Shown one piece after another: positions 40,765-49,809 of a stretch of 58,335 bases of DNA (position 1 is the stretch's first letter; each line of letters opens with the position of its first letter). The position numbers were made by a program, and so were the translations under genes. This DNA is from Faeciplasma sp964650705 (GTDB lineage: Bacteria; Bacillota; Clostridia; Oscillospirales; Ruminococcaceae). The stretch is taken from positions 1 to 58,335 of the forward strand of contig CAZYUJ010000011.1 of the NCBI GenBank assembly GCA_964650705.1. The letters are read 5' to 3'. A model generated the notes under the pieces. That model was given only the letters and a program-made list of their open reading frames with translations, was not told the origin of the DNA and ran no database searches.

Positions 40765-41016
40765 TTAACCAAGATATGCAGTTACGATGTTAACAATGAT
40801 AGTAACAACGAAGAAAATTGCAACGCAGATCTTTGCGAGCTTGTCAAGCTTTGCTTCCTTGGTGTTTGCTGCATTTCTGCCGAAGAAGGTATCACTTCCG
40901 CCGGTGATTGCAGAGTTGATACCGCTGTGGCGTGTGTCAGTAACCATAACCACGAAAATAATTGCTATGCTGGCAAGGAACAAAAGAATGCCGCTGATAA
41001 TATTGAGTGCTGTCAT
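40765..41016 (-). CDS. secG: Preprotein translocase subunit SecG
   Basis: The 83-residue protein has two membrane helices and the conserved loop SAITGGSDTFFGRN...AKLDKLAKI. SecG joins SecYE in the general secretion channel. ATG 41016 has GGAGG eight bases upstream; the longer frame has none. Confidence 0.93.
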   Translation of the reverse strand: MTALNIISGILLFLASIAIIFVVMVTDTRHSGINSAITGGSDTFFGRNAANTKEAKLDKLAKICVAIFFVVTIIVNIVTAYLG

Positions 41017-41101
41017 TTGTATATCCTCCAATTTGAAAATTCAACATTCCTATGGATTATAACATATATGCTCGAAAAAAGCAATAGTTATTTATAATTT
41101 T

Positions 41102-43501
41102 TTAACCCTTAAGGTGCCAAATATCTCTTGCATAGTCCTCTACTGCTCTGTCAGCCGAGAATACACCCGCATTTGCGATGTTCATCAAAGACATTGACTG
41201 CCACTTGAGGAGATCGTTATATGTCTTTGAGGCATAGTTCTGTGCTTCTCTGTAAGAATCAAAGTCAGCCAAGACCATATAAGGATCGTGATAGATCAAA
41301 GACTCTACGACATCGCTGAACTTGTTGCCGTTGATGCCGGCAGAAATTCTGTCGATAGCAGACTTGATCGTAGGATTGGAGCTATAGAGATAGCCGGGAG
41401 TGTAACCGTGCTTTCTGGCTTCCACTTCTTCGGCGGTCATACCGAAGTTGATGATATTATCCTTTCCGACAACGTCACCGATCTCGATATTTGCACCGTC
41501 CTTAGTACCCAAGGTTACGGCACCGTTGAGCATGAGCTTCATGTTACCTGTACCGGAAGCTTCCGTTCCTGCCAAGGAGATCTGCTCAGATATCTCTGCA
41601 GCGGGCATCAAAAGCTCGGAAAGGGATACGTTATAGTTCTCAAGGAATACAACGCCGAGCTTATCCTTGATCTTGGGGTTGCGTCTTATTTCTTCGCCCA
41701 AAGACCAGATGAGCTTGATTATCTGCTTTGCAAGATAATAACCGGGAGCAGCCTTCGCCGCAAAGATATATGTCTTTGGAGTGAACTCAGCATCGGGATT
41801 CTCGAGCAAATAGTTATAGTCGGAAATGATGTTGAGGGCGTTGAGGTGCTGACGCTTATATTCGTGCAAACGCTTGACCTGTACGTCGAAAATTGTGTTA
41901 GGGTTCAAGATGATGCCGCTCTGAGTCTTGACATACTTTGCAAAAGCAGTCTTGTTCTTGAGCTTGATATCTGCGAGCTTCTTGAGGACCTCTTCATCAT
42001 TCTTGAATGCTTCAAGCTTCTTAAGCTCGTTTGCATCGTGCATATAGCCCTTGCCGATGGTGGAATCCAAAAGCTTGCAAAGATTGGGGTTAGACTGCAT
42101 GAGCCAACGGCGATAAGCGATACCGTTTGTTACGTTCTTGAACTTTTCGGGAGTATAGTCATATTCGTTCTTGAAAACGTCCTTCTTGATGATATCAGAA
42201 TGGATCTTAGAAACGCCGTTAACGCTGTGAGAAGCAGCAACGCACAAACGAGCCATGTGAACGGTGTTGTGCTTGATTATGGTCATTTCATTGACCATAT
42301 CGTCGCTGTGATATCTTTCCCAAAGGGAAGCGCAATAGCGGTTGTTGATCTCAACGATGATAGAATAGATTCTGGGAACAACAGACTCCAAAAGTCTTGA
42401 ATCCCACTTTTCCAAAGCTTCAGCCATAACGGTGTGGTTGGTGTATGCAAAGGTCTTGGTTACGATGTCCCAAGCGTGATCCCAACCGTAGCCGCAATCG
42501 TCCAAAAGAACTCTCATGAGCTCGGGGATAGCAAGTGTGGGGTGTGTGTCGTTGATCTGGATAGCTACCTTGTCAGCGAGGTTGTCAAGTGTACCGTAGG
42601 TTGCCATATGGTGATTTACGATATCGCCGACGGAAGCCGCACACATGAAGTATTGCTGACGAAGTCTTAAGCTCTTACCCTCAAGGTGGTTATCGTTAGG
42701 ATATAAGACCTTTGAGATAGCTTGGGCAACGATATTCTGGCCCAAAGCCTTTTCATAGTTGCCGGAGTTGAACATGCCCATATCGAACGAGGGGCAAACA
42801 GCCTTCCACAAGCGGAGCTTTGAAACAGCCTCAGAGCCGTAGCCGGAAACAAACATATCATAGGGCACAGCGTTAACTGTGGTATAGTTTTCGTGAGTTA
42901 CATGGTGGTGGTGCTTATCCCAATATTCGCGGATGTTACCGTCGAAGTGGATCTCAATCTGATGCTCAGGGCGAGGAACAAGCCAGCATCCGCCGCCGGG
43001 GAGCCAGTTATCGGGAAGCTCAACCTGCCATCCTTCTTCGATCTTCTGGCAGAAGATACCGTATTCATAAAGAATGGAGTAGCCGGTTGCAGGGTAGCCG
43101 TCAGTAGCAAGGCCGTCCAAGTAGCAAGCAGCAAGACGTCCCAATCCGCCGTTACCGAGACCTGCGTCAGGTTCCTGCTCATATAAAGACTTGAGGCTTA
43201 CGCCCATGTCCTTGAGAGCGGCTTCTGCGACATTTGTAAGCTCGAGGTTATAAAGGCTTGTCTTCAAGGATCTTCCCATCAAGAATTCCATCGAGATGTA
43301 ATAGATCTGTTTCTGACCGTCGGAATGAACCTTGTTGATGAATCTGCGACGCTTTGCTCTGAGCTCATCAACAACGATCGAAGACAAAGCTTCATAGATC
43401 TGTCTGTCCGAAGCGGACTCGACAGTTACATAGTGCTTCTCTTCAAGCACCTTTGCGAGCTCAGTCTTCAAGCTTTCTTTGGTGTATTTTTTGTTAGACA
43501 T
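41102..43501 (-). CDS. glgP: Glycogen/starch phosphorylase
   Basis: This 799-residue GT35 enzyme releases glucose 1-phosphate from alpha-glucans. It has YYISMEFLMGRSL, DAGLGNGGLGRLAACYLD, the phosphate-binding VKRLHEYKRQHLN and the PLP-lysine region EASGTGNMKLMLNGA. ATG 43501 has AGGAG in front. It stands alone with its own promoter; no glgA/glgB lies nearby. Confidence 0.98.
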   Translation of the reverse strand: MSNKKYTKESLKTELAKVLEEKHYVTVESASDRQIYEALSSIVVDELRAKRRRFINKVHSDGQKQIYYISMEFLMGRSLKTSLYNLELTNVAEAALKDMGVSLKSLYEQEPDAGLGNGGLGRLAACYLDGLATDGYPATGYSILYEYGIFCQKIEEGWQVELPDNWLPGGGCWLVPRPEHQIEIHFDGNIREYWDKHHHHVTHENYTTVNAVPYDMFVSGYGSEAVSKLRLWKAVCPSFDMGMFNSGNYEKALGQNIVAQAISKVLYPNDNHLEGKSLRLRQQYFMCAASVGDIVNHHMATYGTLDNLADKVAIQINDTHPTLAIPELMRVLLDDCGYGWDHAWDIVTKTFAYTNHTVMAEALEKWDSRLLESVVPRIYSIIVEINNRYCASLWERYHSDDMVNEMTIIKHNTVHMARLCVAASHSVNGVSKIHSDIIKKDVFKNEYDYTPEKFKNVTNGIAYRRWLMQSNPNLCKLLDSTIGKGYMHDANELKKLEAFKNDEEVLKKLADIKLKNKTAFAKYVKTQSGIILNPNTIFDVQVKRLHEYKRQHLNALNIISDYNYLLENPDAEFTPKTYIFAAKAAPGYYLAKQIIKLIWSLGEEIRRNPKIKDKLGVVFLENYNVSLSELLMPAAEISEQISLAGTEASGTGNMKLMLNGAVTLGTKDGANIEIGDVVGKDNIINFGMTAEEVEARKHGYTPGYLYSSNPTIKSAIDRISAGINGNKFSDVVESLIYHDPYMVLADFDSYREAQNYASKTYNDLLKWQSMSLMNIANAGVFSADRAVEDYARDIWHLKG

Positions 43502-43549
43502 ATATACAACTCCTATTAATATGGATATAATAAAGCACAATACTTTATC

Positions 43550-43578
43550 ATTATATTATTTATCGTTCAAACTGTCAA
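43550..43578 (-). promoter_or_regulatory. Promoter of glgP
   Basis: TTGACA (43578-43573), 17-base spacer, TATAAT (43555-43550). Confidence 0.88.
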
Positions 43579-43617
43579 TAAACATACAAAAAGATTATAG
43601 AATATACACAAAAAAAG

Positions 43618-43645
43618 ACCCGCAAAGCGAAAAGTCTTTGCGGGT
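43618..43645 (-). terminator. Terminator of the MFS transporter gene
   Basis: ACCCGCAAAG/CTTTGCGGGT stem, 8-base loop, T7 on the minus strand. Confidence 0.9.
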
Positions 43646-43660
43646 TTTGAGATGATAAGA

Positions 43661-44986
43661 TCAATCGTCAACGTCAAAGTTCTCAAGAAGCGACTTTTTG
43701 GTCTGAGGTTTTGAGTCGCCGTGCTTGACAAAGAGCATCGTAACGAGCGACAGAGCTGAGAACACAACGGCATAGGGGAACAAAGCGTCATATCCGAGAC
43801 CCAAACCAACGCTGAGTCCCAAGACATCAGTCTTGCTGATGACGAGAGCCGAGAGGAAGGGTGTCACTATCTGAGCAGACATCGAGAATGCATAATAGTA
43901 TCCTGTGAACTTTCCGACATCCGAGCCTGTACACATTTCAACGACCATCGGGAAGGAGTTGACGTTGATCGCTGCCCAGCCGATACCGACAAGACCGAAG
44001 ATGATATACATCAAAACGCTTACCTCGTTAAGTAAGAACATGATGCCATAGCAAACGGTCATCAGCACAATGCCGAAAATGATCGTCTTTTTTCTTCCGA
44101 GCTTGCTCGAAACTGTACCCAAAGGAACGAATGAGATTATCGCAACAACGGTTGCAACTGTTAAATACAGCGAAGAACCGCCGGCATCTACGCCAAACTT
44201 GTTTTCGAAATAGCGGGAGAAAGAGGTAGTCACGCCGTTATAGGCAGTGAACCAAAGGAAAACCGATAGCAAGATGAAGATAAGGCTCTTTTTAACGTCA
44301 CGAGGGAGCTTTCCTGTGACAGCGGCAGCTTCGGGTTCATCCTCTTCCATTTCAGAGGCAGTTTCTTCAACCACCTTATTCTCGTTAACTGTGAATACCA
44401 TTATGAGAACGGTGACGAGCATAAATACAGCGACTACGACAAATATCGGGATGAAGCTGTTATATGTAAGGGTCCCGTCGTCATTAGTTGTGCTGGTGAC
44501 AAGGAACATCATTATGATAGTTGAGAATATGCCGCCGATATATCCCACCAAGTTGATTATTGCGTTGCCCTTTGAGCGAAGAGGCTTTGGTGTGACATCA
44601 GGCATATATGCCGCTGTAGGAGAACGGTAGATGCTCATTGTGATGAGCAAAAGCATCAAGCAGATTATGAAGCCGACAAAGTTTTTCGACTCAGTCAAAA
44701 ATGCGATCACAAACATCAAAATAACTGCGGCTATAGTTCCGAACAAGATGTATGGGGTGCGTTTGCCGAGACGGGTCTTAGTCTTGTCCGAGAGCATGCC
44801 GAAGATTGGGAGCATGAAGACCGCCAAGACGTTATCTATCGACATGATGGCGTTGGTCATGAGCGTGGATCTGCCAAAGTGATTTTCGAGAATTACGGGG
44901 ATCACTTGATCGTAGAACTGCCAGAACGCAAGAACCGACATGAATGCAAGACCGATCAAGACTGTGCGTTTCGTGTTTAGTTTCAT
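43661..44986 (-). CDS. MFS sugar transporter, GPH/SLC45-like
   Basis: The 441-residue protein has 12 predicted helices and a charged cytoplasmic loop (about 205-230). MLSDKTKTRLGKRTPYILFG is the loop 2-3 signature of GPH/SLC45-type sugar carriers, and YRSPTAAYMPDVTPKPLRSKGNAI lies after the fourth helix region. It probably imports a sugar or glycoside with a cation. The substrate is not readable; glgP and carbohydrate enzymes are neighbours. No phosphotransferase tail is present. Confidence 0.88.
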   Translation of the reverse strand: MKLNTKRTVLIGLAFMSVLAFWQFYDQVIPVILENHFGRSTLMTNAIMSIDNVLAVFMLPIFGMLSDKTKTRLGKRTPYILFGTIAAVILMFVIAFLTESKNFVGFIICLMLLLITMSIYRSPTAAYMPDVTPKPLRSKGNAIINLVGYIGGIFSTIIMMFLVTSTTNDDGTLTYNSFIPIFVVVAVFMLVTVLIMVFTVNENKVVEETASEMEEDEPEAAAVTGKLPRDVKKSLIFILLSVFLWFTAYNGVTTSFSRYFENKFGVDAGGSSLYLTVATVVAIISFVPLGTVSSKLGRKKTIIFGIVLMTVCYGIMFLLNEVSVLMYIIFGLVGIGWAAINVNSFPMVVEMCTGSDVGKFTGYYYAFSMSAQIVTPFLSALVISKTDVLGLSVGLGLGYDALFPYAVVFSALSLVTMLFVKHGDSKPQTKKSLLENFDVDD

Positions 44987-45027
44987 ACTGTTCCTCCATC
45001 CCTGTTTTCGGGGAGTTATTATGCCTT

Positions 45028-45057
45028 ATTGTAGCATGATTCGACAAAGATTGTCAA
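45028..45057 (-). promoter_or_regulatory. Promoter of the MFS transporter gene
   Basis: TTGACA (45057-45052), 18-base spacer, TACAAT (45033-45028). Confidence 0.75.
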
Positions 45058-45062
45058 TGTGG

Positions 45063-45138
45063 GGGCGAGGCAGTCGGTAGGCGAAGCCGAGCCGCCGCGT
45101 TAGCGGCGAGCGAGGATCGGCAAGCGGCGCCGAGCGGT
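45063..45138 (+). repeat. GC-rich dispersed repeat, copy H
   Basis: GGCGAGGCAGTCGGTAGGCG, GAGCCGCCGCG, CGGCGAGCGAGGATCGG and GCGGCGCCGAGCGGT match copy C (8378) almost along the whole length. It directly abuts the stop codon of the HAD phosphatase gene. Confidence 0.82.
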
Positions 45139-45779
45139 TAGCCGATAAGTTTTTCAGCTAACGCAGGAAGCTCATCAAGGCTCTCAATAAACGGGGTTCC
45201 CGACGGCACCTTGCCGAAGCCATAGGCAGCGTGGATGAACTTGGCGCCTGCTTCGCGAGCGGATTCGAAATCACCCATAGTGTCGCCGACATACACAACA
45301 TCCGTCAAGCCGTTGCGCTCGGCTGTGAGCTTGATGTTATATGCTTTGAGCTGAAGAGTGTTGCCCCAACATTCGATATCATCGAAATACTTATGCAGTT
45401 TTGAGTAAGCCAAAAAGGCTTCGATATAACCCGATTGACAGTTGGAAACGCAAGCGATAAACCAGCCGTCATCCTTAAGAGCTTTAAGCGTTTGCTCGAG
45501 ATCAGGATAAAGCTCGCCGCCGTACTCGGCAATATACTCCCCTTCCACCTCGGTGCAGTAATCCATGATTTCGGTAGCTTTTTCTTTTGAAAGCTTGTCA
45601 AAAAAGATGTGAGCTATTTCATACATCGTTTTTCCCATAACGGATTTAACGTCCTCACAAGACAAGGTCATATCATAGCCCAAGTTTTTTAGTGCAATAT
45701 TATAAGACTTTGCAACGCTTTCGGCGCTGTCCCACATCGTGCCGTCAAGGTCGAAAAGTATTCCTTTTTTTGATATCAT
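45138..45779 (-). CDS. HAD-family phosphatase (phosphoglycolate phosphatase-like)
   Basis: This 213-residue HAD hydrolase has motif I ILFDLDGTMWDS, motif II CVSNCQ, and motif IV VYVGDTMGDFESAREAG. The alpha-helical cap at 18-90 is of the PGP/beta-phosphoglucomutase subclass. Substrate unknown. ATG 45779 follows GAAAGGA; the upstream extension is leader. Confidence 0.88.
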   Translation of the reverse strand: MISKKGILFDLDGTMWDSAESVAKSYNIALKNLGYDMTLSCEDVKSVMGKTMYEIAHIFFDKLSKEKATEIMDYCTEVEGEYIAEYGGELYPDLEQTLKALKDDGWFIACVSNCQSGYIEAFLAYSKLHKYFDDIECWGNTLQLKAYNIKLTAERNGLTDVVYVGDTMGDFESAREAGAKFIHAAYGFGKVPSGTPFIESLDELPALAEKLIG

Positions 45780-45862
45780 AAAAGTGTTTCCTTTCACGTT
45801 TTGATCTAATAGGATTATACGACGGACACCTTCATTTTTCAATACTATTTTTGCATAACTTA

Positions 45863-45891
45863 TTGACATAAACTGAGTAAAGCTATATAAT
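45863..45891 (+). promoter_or_regulatory. Promoter of the ABC exporter gene
   Basis: TTGACA (45863-45868), 17-base spacer, TATAAT (45886-45891). Confidence 0.88.
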
Positions 45892-45924
45892 TAACGTGTT
45901 AACTAATTTTAAGGATGTGATCTA

Positions 45925-47919
45925 ATGCCGCCTCCGATGAGACCGCACGAAGTTAACAAGCAATATCAGATCCCTAAGCCAAAGAACATCAAAGAGGTTC
46001 CGGGCTATATCGTTAAGCTTGTTAAAACATTTTTCGTAAGACTGTTCTATATTTATAAGCTTGTGTGGGAAGCCAAGCCCTCGCTTTTGTTCGTGATGAC
46101 GTTTATGTCTATCTTCAACGGTGTATCGCCCGTTATCGGGGCATACATCGGAGCAGAGGTCTTGAACACTTTGGCTGCTGCTTTTGCGGGCGAGCTTGTT
46201 ATGTTTGATCCCATAATTGAGCTTTTGGTTATAAACTTTGTATACCTATTCGTTGTCAACATCGTCAACAGACTTTATAACATGGTGACGAGAATATCGG
46301 GCGAAGTGGTTTCGAATCACATCAAGATGAAGATCGTCAACAAGGCAAAGGATGTTGACCTTGCAAGCTTTGACTCTCCCGAGTTTTATGCAAAGCTTGA
46401 GAACGCAAACCGTGAGGCGAGCTCACGGCCCGTTAACATCTTGAGCTCTACGTTCTCGATGATAAGCTCGATCATAAGCTTGGTAAGCTTTATCATCATC
46501 CTCTTTGCAATCAGTCCTTGGGCACCGTTCATCATCGTTATAATGTCGATACCGATAACGATCGTTAACTTTGTTTATCGCAACAAAAACGTTCAGTATA
46601 TGTGGTGGAGATCGAAGGACAGACGCCAGATGAACTATTATGCTGACGTTGTTGTGAACAAAGACCTTGTCAAGGAAGTTAAGCTGTTCGGGCTTTCGGA
46701 TACCTTCATCTCGAAATATACAAAAGTTTTCAAGCATTATTTCGCCGGCATCAAAAAGCTTATAATCGACGAAGGGATCTGGAGCATCGGTGCGACTGTT
46801 ATTTCGACAGCGGTCAACTGTGTATTGTTTATATACATAGCGAAAATGGTGTTCGATGGCACTCTTCAGGTCGGTGACTATTCTCTTTATACAGGTGCTT
46901 TGAACTCGATAAGCAGCGGCGTGACCACGATAATCACGACTACTGCAACCATCTATGAGGGTACGCTTTTCATCAACAACATGATATCTTATATGAACGA
47001 AAAGCCTCACGTTGTTTCAACACTCGATGAACCCAGAAAGGTTGAGCGCCACTGTGGTCATACGATCGTTTTCGACCACGTATACTTTAAATATCCCGGA
47101 ACTGATAAGTATGTTTTGGAGGATATCAACCTCACCATTAACGCAGGAGATACTGTTGTTTTGGTAGGACTCAACGGTGCCGGAAAGACGACGCTCATCA
47201 AGCTTTTGACCCGTCTTTACGATCCGAGTGAGGGCACCATCTATCTCGACGGACATGACATCAAGGAATATGACGTTGAAGAGCTTTATAAGATGTTCGG
47301 TATCATATTCCAGGACTTCGGAAGATATGCCATGAACGTCAGAGAAAACATCGAGTTCGGACAGATCGAAGCCGAGCATAATGAAAAGTCCATCAAGGAT
47401 GCTGCGGATGCTGCAAATGCGACCGACTTTATCGAAAGACTTCCCGAAGGCTTCGAGACTCCTCTTATGCGTTGGTTTGAGGATAACGGAATCGAGCTTT
47501 CGATCGGTCAGTGGCAGAAGCTTGCTATCGCAAGAGCATTCTATAGCGACTCAGACATTTTGATATTGGATGAGCCGACAGCATCACTCGACCCGATGGC
47601 TGAGCAGGAGATATTCAACCAGTTCGACAATTTACGCAAAGACAAGACCACATTCTTCGTTTCGCACAGACTTTCGAGTGCAACTACTGCAAACAAGATC
47701 GTCGTTTTGGAATATGGCAAGGTGATCGAAGTCGGCAATCACTCTCAGCTTATGAACCTTAAGGGCAGATATTATGAGCTGTTCTCAACTCAGGCACAGA
47801 GATACATCACCCCCGTTGACGAGGACGATACTCTCGGAATGCCGATGCACAAAAAGCCCCCTCATATGCCGGATTTGCCGCATATGGGCCCTCCGAATGC
47901 CGATCGGACGCATCGCTGA
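45925..47919 (+). CDS. ABC exporter half-transporter with Met/His/Pro-rich ends
   Basis: The 664-residue protein fuses a six-helix type I exporter membrane domain (about 40-350) to an ATPase domain: Walker A GLNGAGKTTLIK, signature LSIGQWQKLAIAR, Walker B ILILDEPTASLDP, switch SHRLSS. It would act as a homodimer exporting an unknown substrate. The N-terminus (MPPPMRPHE) and C-terminus (about 640-664: MPMHKKPPHMPDLPHMGPP) are rich in Met, Pro and His, which could bind a metal such as copper; that is inference. It is followed by a small membrane protein gene. Confidence 0.93.
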   Translation: MPPPMRPHEVNKQYQIPKPKNIKEVPGYIVKLVKTFFVRLFYIYKLVWEAKPSLLFVMTFMSIFNGVSPVIGAYIGAEVLNTLAAAFAGELVMFDPIIELLVINFVYLFVVNIVNRLYNMVTRISGEVVSNHIKMKIVNKAKDVDLASFDSPEFYAKLENANREASSRPVNILSSTFSMISSIISLVSFIIILFAISPWAPFIIVIMSIPITIVNFVYRNKNVQYMWWRSKDRRQMNYYADVVVNKDLVKEVKLFGLSDTFISKYTKVFKHYFAGIKKLIIDEGIWSIGATVISTAVNCVLFIYIAKMVFDGTLQVGDYSLYTGALNSISSGVTTIITTTATIYEGTLFINNMISYMNEKPHVVSTLDEPRKVERHCGHTIVFDHVYFKYPGTDKYVLEDINLTINAGDTVVLVGLNGAGKTTLIKLLTRLYDPSEGTIYLDGHDIKEYDVEELYKMFGIIFQDFGRYAMNVRENIEFGQIEAEHNEKSIKDAADAANATDFIERLPEGFETPLMRWFEDNGIELSIGQWQKLAIARAFYSDSDILILDEPTASLDPMAEQEIFNQFDNLRKDKTTFFVSHRLSSATTANKIVVLEYGKVIEVGNHSQLMNLKGRYYELFSTQAQRYITPVDEDDTLGMPMHKKPPHMPDLPHMGPPNADRTHR

Positions 47920-48015
47920 TATCATATAATTGTGCTTGATTTTTCGAAAAAAGAGTGATATATTTAGACAAGAGAAAATTTTCTCGAATTTTGCATTAAG
48001 ATTGGAGATAATCAG

Positions 48016-48261
48016 ATGAACGTTAACATTACGAGTGTATACGAAGACCTTCCCAAGCTCGTTAAGGTCATTTTGCAGATCATTTTGGGCGGTGTTATCG
48101 GCGGTGTTTACAGAATCATCCGTTTCGCTGAAACAAAGAATACCGTAACTTTGGTCGTTGGTATTCTTGTTCTTGTTACCGGTGTCGGCAATGCGATCGC
48201 TTGGATCGTTGACCTTGTAACTGAAATTCTTTACAACAGAATTACTGTTTTGGCTGACTGA
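48016..48261 (+). CDS. Small two-helix membrane protein
   Basis: This 81-residue protein has an N-terminal amphipathic region and two hydrophobic segments (about 17-32 and 42-70) with Gly-rich ILGGVIGGVY. I do not recognise a family. It has GGAGA before ATG, lies 96 bases downstream of the exporter and ends in a terminator, so it may be cotranscribed with it. Confidence 0.75.
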   Translation: MNVNITSVYEDLPKLVKVILQIILGGVIGGVYRIIRFAETKNTVTLVVGILVLVTGVGNAIAWIVDLVTEILYNRITVLAD

Positions 48262-48267
48262 TAAAGA

Positions 48268-48296
48268 AGCGCTCTTTTTGAAAGGGCGCTTTTTTA
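48268..48296 (+). terminator. Terminator after the small membrane protein gene
   Basis: AGCGCTCTTT/AAAGGGCGCT 10-bp stem, TTG loop, T6 tail. Confidence 0.92.
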
Positions 48297-48308
48297 TGCG
48301 AAAACTGC

Positions 48309-48337
48309 TTGAAATATGAGCGCTATATATGTATAAT
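48309..48337 (+). promoter_or_regulatory. Promoter of uxaC
   Basis: TTGAAA (48309-48314), 17-base spacer, TATAAT (48332-48337). Confidence 0.78.
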
Positions 48338-48372
48338 TGATTTATAGTATAATATTCAGGAGGAAATAACCT

Positions 48373-49770
48373 ATGGAATTTATGGGCGAAAACTTTCTTT
48401 TAACCAACGAAACCGCAATTAAGCTTTATCACAATTACGCAAAGAATCTCCCCATCATCGACTATCACTGTCATATCAACCCCAAGGAGATCGCGCTTGA
48501 TAAGAAGTTTGAAAACATCACCGAGATCTGGCTCGGCGGCGACCACTATAAGTGGAGAATGATCCGCTCGAACGGTGTTCCCGAAAATGAGATCACAGGA
48601 GATGCTTCCGACAGAATCAAGTTCCAGCGCTTTGCTGAGGCTTTGCCCAGAGCTATCGGAAACCCGATGTATCACTGGACACACTTGGAGCTGAAGAGAT
48701 ATTTCGGATATGATCAGCCTATGTGCGGCGACAACGCCGAAGAAATTTGGGAAGCTTGCAACGCACGCCTCAAAGAGGACTCGATGAGCGCAAAGAACAT
48801 CATCAAGAACTCGAATGTATATATGATCGGCACGACCGATGATCCCGTTGATTCCCTTGAATGGCACAAAAAGATTGCCGAGGACGGCGACTGTTCGGCA
48901 CTTGTTTTGCCTTCATTCAGACCTGACAAGGCAGTTAACATTGAAAAAGCGGGATTTGTTGAATATATCGGACAGCTTGCCGAGGTTTCGGGGATCGAGA
49001 TAAAAACCGCTGAGGACGTTAAGAAGGCTCTTACCGTAAGACTTGATTACTTCTGTGAGCACGGCTGCAAGGTTACCGACCACGGACTTGATTATGCTTG
49101 CTACTCCCCTGCTGACGACAGCGAGGTTGAAGCAATATTTGCAAAAGCTATGGCAGGCGAAACGGTCAGCATGACGGATGCTGAGAAATATAAGACAGCT
49201 ATTCTTGTTCACCTCGGAAAAGAGTATGCTAAGCGCGATATCGTTATGCAGATCCACTATAACGTCCAGCGCAACACAAACACAAGAAAGTTCAATGATC
49301 TGGGTCCTGACACCGGATTTGACTGTATATACACCAAGGATTGCGGTGCGGCTGTTACAGGCTTCCTTAATGCACTCGACAAGGAAGATCTTTTGCCCAA
49401 GACTATTCTTTACTCTCTCAACCCTCACGACAATGAGCTTTTGGGCACCGTTATCGGATGCTTCCAGGGCCCTGAGGCAAGAGGAAAGATCCAGCACGGC
49501 TCAGCGTGGTGGTTCTCTGACACCAAGTCGGGAATGGAAACACAGCTTAAGTCTTTGGCAAACCTCTCAATTTTGGGCAACTTCGTCGGAATGCTCACGG
49601 ACTCCCGAAGCTTCCTTTCATACACAAGACACGAATACTTCAGAAGGATCCTTTGTAACCTTATCGGCACATGGGTCGAAAACGGCGAATATCCCAACGA
49701 TGAGAAGATGCTCGGCGAGCTTGTAAGTGACATTTGCTTCAACAACGCTAAGAAATATTTCGGACTTTAA
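48373..49770 (+). CDS. uxaC: Glucuronate (uronate) isomerase
   Basis: The 465-residue amidohydrolase-superfamily enzyme converts D-glucuronate to D-fructuronate or D-galacturonate to D-tagaturonate. Family marks are DYHCHINPKEIA, TEIWLGGDHYKWRMIRSNGV, TTDDPVDSLEWH, PSFRPDKA, QIHYNVQRNTN and GMLTDSRSFLSYTRHEYFRR. It is a single gene here; the rest of the uronate pathway is not in the window. AGGAGG precedes ATG; a second in-frame ATG three codons on is possible. Confidence 0.97.
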   Translation: MEFMGENFLLTNETAIKLYHNYAKNLPIIDYHCHINPKEIALDKKFENITEIWLGGDHYKWRMIRSNGVPENEITGDASDRIKFQRFAEALPRAIGNPMYHWTHLELKRYFGYDQPMCGDNAEEIWEACNARLKEDSMSAKNIIKNSNVYMIGTTDDPVDSLEWHKKIAEDGDCSALVLPSFRPDKAVNIEKAGFVEYIGQLAEVSGIEIKTAEDVKKALTVRLDYFCEHGCKVTDHGLDYACYSPADDSEVEAIFAKAMAGETVSMTDAEKYKTAILVHLGKEYAKRDIVMQIHYNVQRNTNTRKFNDLGPDTGFDCIYTKDCGAAVTGFLNALDKEDLLPKTILYSLNPHDNELLGTVIGCFQGPEARGKIQHGSAWWFSDTKSGMETQLKSLANLSILGNFVGMLTDSRSFLSYTRHEYFRRILCNLIGTWVENGEYPNDEKMLGELVSDICFNNAKKYFGL

Positions 49771-49783
49771 TATATCATCAAAA

Positions 49784-49808
49784 AAGCCACCTTTTCGGTG
49801 GCTTTTTC
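49784..49808. terminator. Convergent terminator uxaC/radC
   Basis: AAGCCACC/GGTGGCTT 8-bp stem with T5 on the plus strand and A5 before it, so it can serve both genes. Confidence 0.9.
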
Positions 49809-49809
49809 T

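Noticed and set aside
41288..42400. 370-codon plus-strand open frame inside glgP
   Set aside because: It is the antisense of a strongly conserved phosphorylase gene, has no ribosome site and its protein has no family features.
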